Shown one piece after another: positions 62,695 through 64,000 of a stretch of 64,000 bases of DNA; the stretch's first letter is position 1, and each line of letters starts with the position of its first letter. The translations under genes and the position numbers were made by a program. A model generated the notes under the pieces. It was not told the DNA's origin. It saw only the letters and a list, made by a program, of their open reading frames with translations, and ran no database searches. Source of the stretch: Marinobacter salinisoli (GTDB lineage: Bacteria > Pseudomonadota > Gammaproteobacteria > Pseudomonadales > Oleiphilaceae); NCBI RefSeq assembly GCF_017301335.1, contig NZ_CP071247.1:1116001-1180000 (forward strand), read 5' to 3'.

Positions 62695-64000
62695 TTATGG
62701 AGACGTTAGGTTCTGCTCAAAACTGCGCACGGGGGTCGATCTGCCGGAGGCGCCCACCGCAGGCAACTCAAGCCACTGATCAACCGCTGTGCCATCGCCA
62801 AAGTCGGTCACGCTGTTCTGGTCTCCCACATGCCCGTCGGGCACAAACAGCTGAGGGTGATCGAAAGGCGCTCGGGCAAACCTCACCCGTTCGTCCGTCG
62901 CGGCCTTCATAAATGCTACCAGCGCCGCCAATTCCACATCGGTCAACCCCAGCGGCACGATGTCCGGGTCCAGGTTGCTGCAATTATTACCGAAGCCGGA
63001 GGTATCGCCGCAGCCCTGGCTGCGTCTATCGCCACCGCGGTTATAAAACTCTACCACCTGCTCGAGGGTCGCCTGGCCACCATTATGAAAGTAGGGGCTG
63101 GTCAGCTCCACGTTTCGGATGGTCGGGGTCTTGAAGGCTCCGTCTACGGCCACTCGCTCTCCCGGTACTATCGGGCCGGGGATTTCAAACCGTTGCGGAT
63201 CAAAATTGAAATCATCAATCTTGGGGCCAAACACTTCCTGCCGGGCGAAAGACAGCGGGAATCCTGCCAGAGACGCCCCCACACCGAGGTCCTCCCGACT
63301 GGGCCGCACGCCAATGTTGTAGAAGCCGCCATCATAGACCGCCGTGGCACCATCGCCCATGATCATGCGCTCGATGGACTCTTCGTTGCCAAAGGGCTGA
63401 TTTGCCCGCGCACGCACGGTCGCGCCGGTAAATTCCGGTCCCTCATGGCAGTTAACGCACTTGCCTTTATCGAGGAATACCTCAAAGCCGAGCTTTTCCT
63501 GGGCGGTCAGTGCGGTGTCTGCCCCGGCCATGAACGAATCGATGGGAGTCTGGTCCGAGATCAGGGTGTTTTCGTACAGCAGAATGGCCAGTCCCCAGAA
63601 CAGCGAAAAATTCACTTCCATCTGACGGTAGCCGGCCTCGGTGGTATCCTCAGGCAGCGGGGTTCCGTTGGCGGTAAATAGCTGGGATGAAGACCAGTAG
63701 GGGGCATGGAAGGCTTGTTCAACCATGTCGCCATAAGTCGAAATCAGCCCCTTGGCGGGCCGGCGACGAGTTCCGCTATTATCCTTCAGCGGGCCCAGCA
63801 CACTGTCGTTGGCGTGCACTAATTGGAACGAGAGGGGTTTTCGGTCCAGCAGCTTGCGGCCAAGATCTGCGAATTGACGTCCGGCACAGCTGCTTTCAAA
63901 GTCCGAGAGCGCTGGCCCCACGGCCTGCGAGGCCAGACTGCCGTTATCCAGTCGCACCTGCACCTTGGCCACTGAACCGTCCGGCTGTACCTTTACGACG
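62695..64000 (-). CDS. Cytochrome c peroxidase-family protein (partial, 5' end outside window)
   Basis: The frame stays open to the right edge, so the start is missing; about 435 residues are visible. LDKGKCVNCHEGPEFTG carries the one c-type heme motif seen, and VDGAFKTPTIRNVELTSPYF, HNGGQATLEQVVEFYNRGGD and VPLGLTDVELAALVAFMKA fit the diheme cytochrome c peroxidase/MauG family. The other heme motif is presumably N-terminal, past the edge. Members reduce hydrogen peroxide or oxidise protein or small substrates in the periplasm. The C-terminal extension is rich in Asp and Gly (VGDQNSVTDFGDGTAVDQWL) and resembles Ca-binding or unstructured tails. Role not assigned. Confidence 0.87.
   Translation of the reverse strand, partial: VVKVQPDGSVAKVQVRLDNGSLASQAVGPALSDFESSCAGRQFADLGRKLLDRKPLSFQLVHANDSVLGPLKDNSGTRRRPAKGLISTYGDMVEQAFHAPYWSSSQLFTANGTPLPEDTTEAGYRQMEVNFSLFWGLAILLYENTLISDQTPIDSFMAGADTALTAQEKLGFEVFLDKGKCVNCHEGPEFTGATVRARANQPFGNEESIERMIMGDGATAVYDGGFYNIGVRPSREDLGVGASLAGFPLSFARQEVFGPKIDDFNFDPQRFEIPGPIVPGERVAVDGAFKTPTIRNVELTSPYFHNGGQATLEQVVEFYNRGGDRRSQGCGDTSGFGNNCSNLDPDIVPLGLTDVELAALVAFMKAATDERVRFARAPFDHPQLFVPDGHVGDQNSVTDFGDGTAVDQWLELPAVGASGRSTPVRSFEQNLTSP

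Overview
The window reads as chromosomal DNA of a marine, moderately halophilic gammaproteobacterium, most likely Marinobacter or a close relative. This is an inference: the DNA is moderately GC-rich, the genes resemble gammaproteobacterial families, and a complete TeaABC TRAP transporter with its TeaD stress protein (the Halomonas ectoine uptake system) is present. Genes are dense, many neighbours overlap by 1-8 nt, and I found no rRNA, tRNA, insertion sequence, prophage or CRISPR array.

Layout. 1-15 kb is housekeeping: a flagellar stator PomA (cut by the window edge), a YkvA protein, a DTW-domain tRNA modifier, a DASH cryptochrome, glutathione-dependent formaldehyde dehydrogenase (frmA), a MotA/MotB-like pair with a long coiled coil, thioesterases, an RNase J-like hydrolase, an HD-GYP phosphodiesterase, a TauE-like carrier and a DUF2235 hydrolase. 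15-24 kb is transport: an orphan TRAP binding protein, potABCD (polyamine ABC transporter), then teaDCBA on the other strand. 24-31.5 kb holds a YqiA-like esterase, an Nmad3-like protein, a stand-alone OvoA-type methyltransferase (ovothiol), eutBC and katG. 31.5-38 kb is an envelope electron-transfer island: an octaheme cytochrome with C-terminal repeats, a diheme lipoprotein, a beta-helix lipoprotein and a membrane-bound AraC regulator. 38-42.5 kb is the transhydrogenase pntAA-AB-B and malate:quinone oxidoreductase.

The most coherent system is 42.8-59.8 kb, a formate dehydrogenase region. On the minus strand are DUF3305, DUF3306, a TorD-like chaperone, a small Tat protein, FdhA (Cys enzyme), FdhB, FdhC (cytochrome b), a 41-aa membrane peptide that is easily missed, and a TusA-like sulfurtransferase. 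Divergently transcribed are a multi-cluster 4Fe-4S protein, an Mrp-type ATPase, a biotin/lipoate-ligase-like protein that appears to lack the catalytic lysine, and DUF6505. Converging on these is tupBCA-fdhD-mobA-mobB-moeA: tungstate uptake, molybdopterin cofactor assembly and cofactor sulfuration. Together they describe metal import, cofactor building, sulfur insertion, Tat export and membrane electron delivery for a periplasmic W- or Mo-formate dehydrogenase, with several components of unknown role.

The right end carries a glutamate-dehydrogenase-family enzyme with a TTG start, a PEP-CTERM secreted protein and a cytochrome c peroxidase-family protein cut by the window edge.
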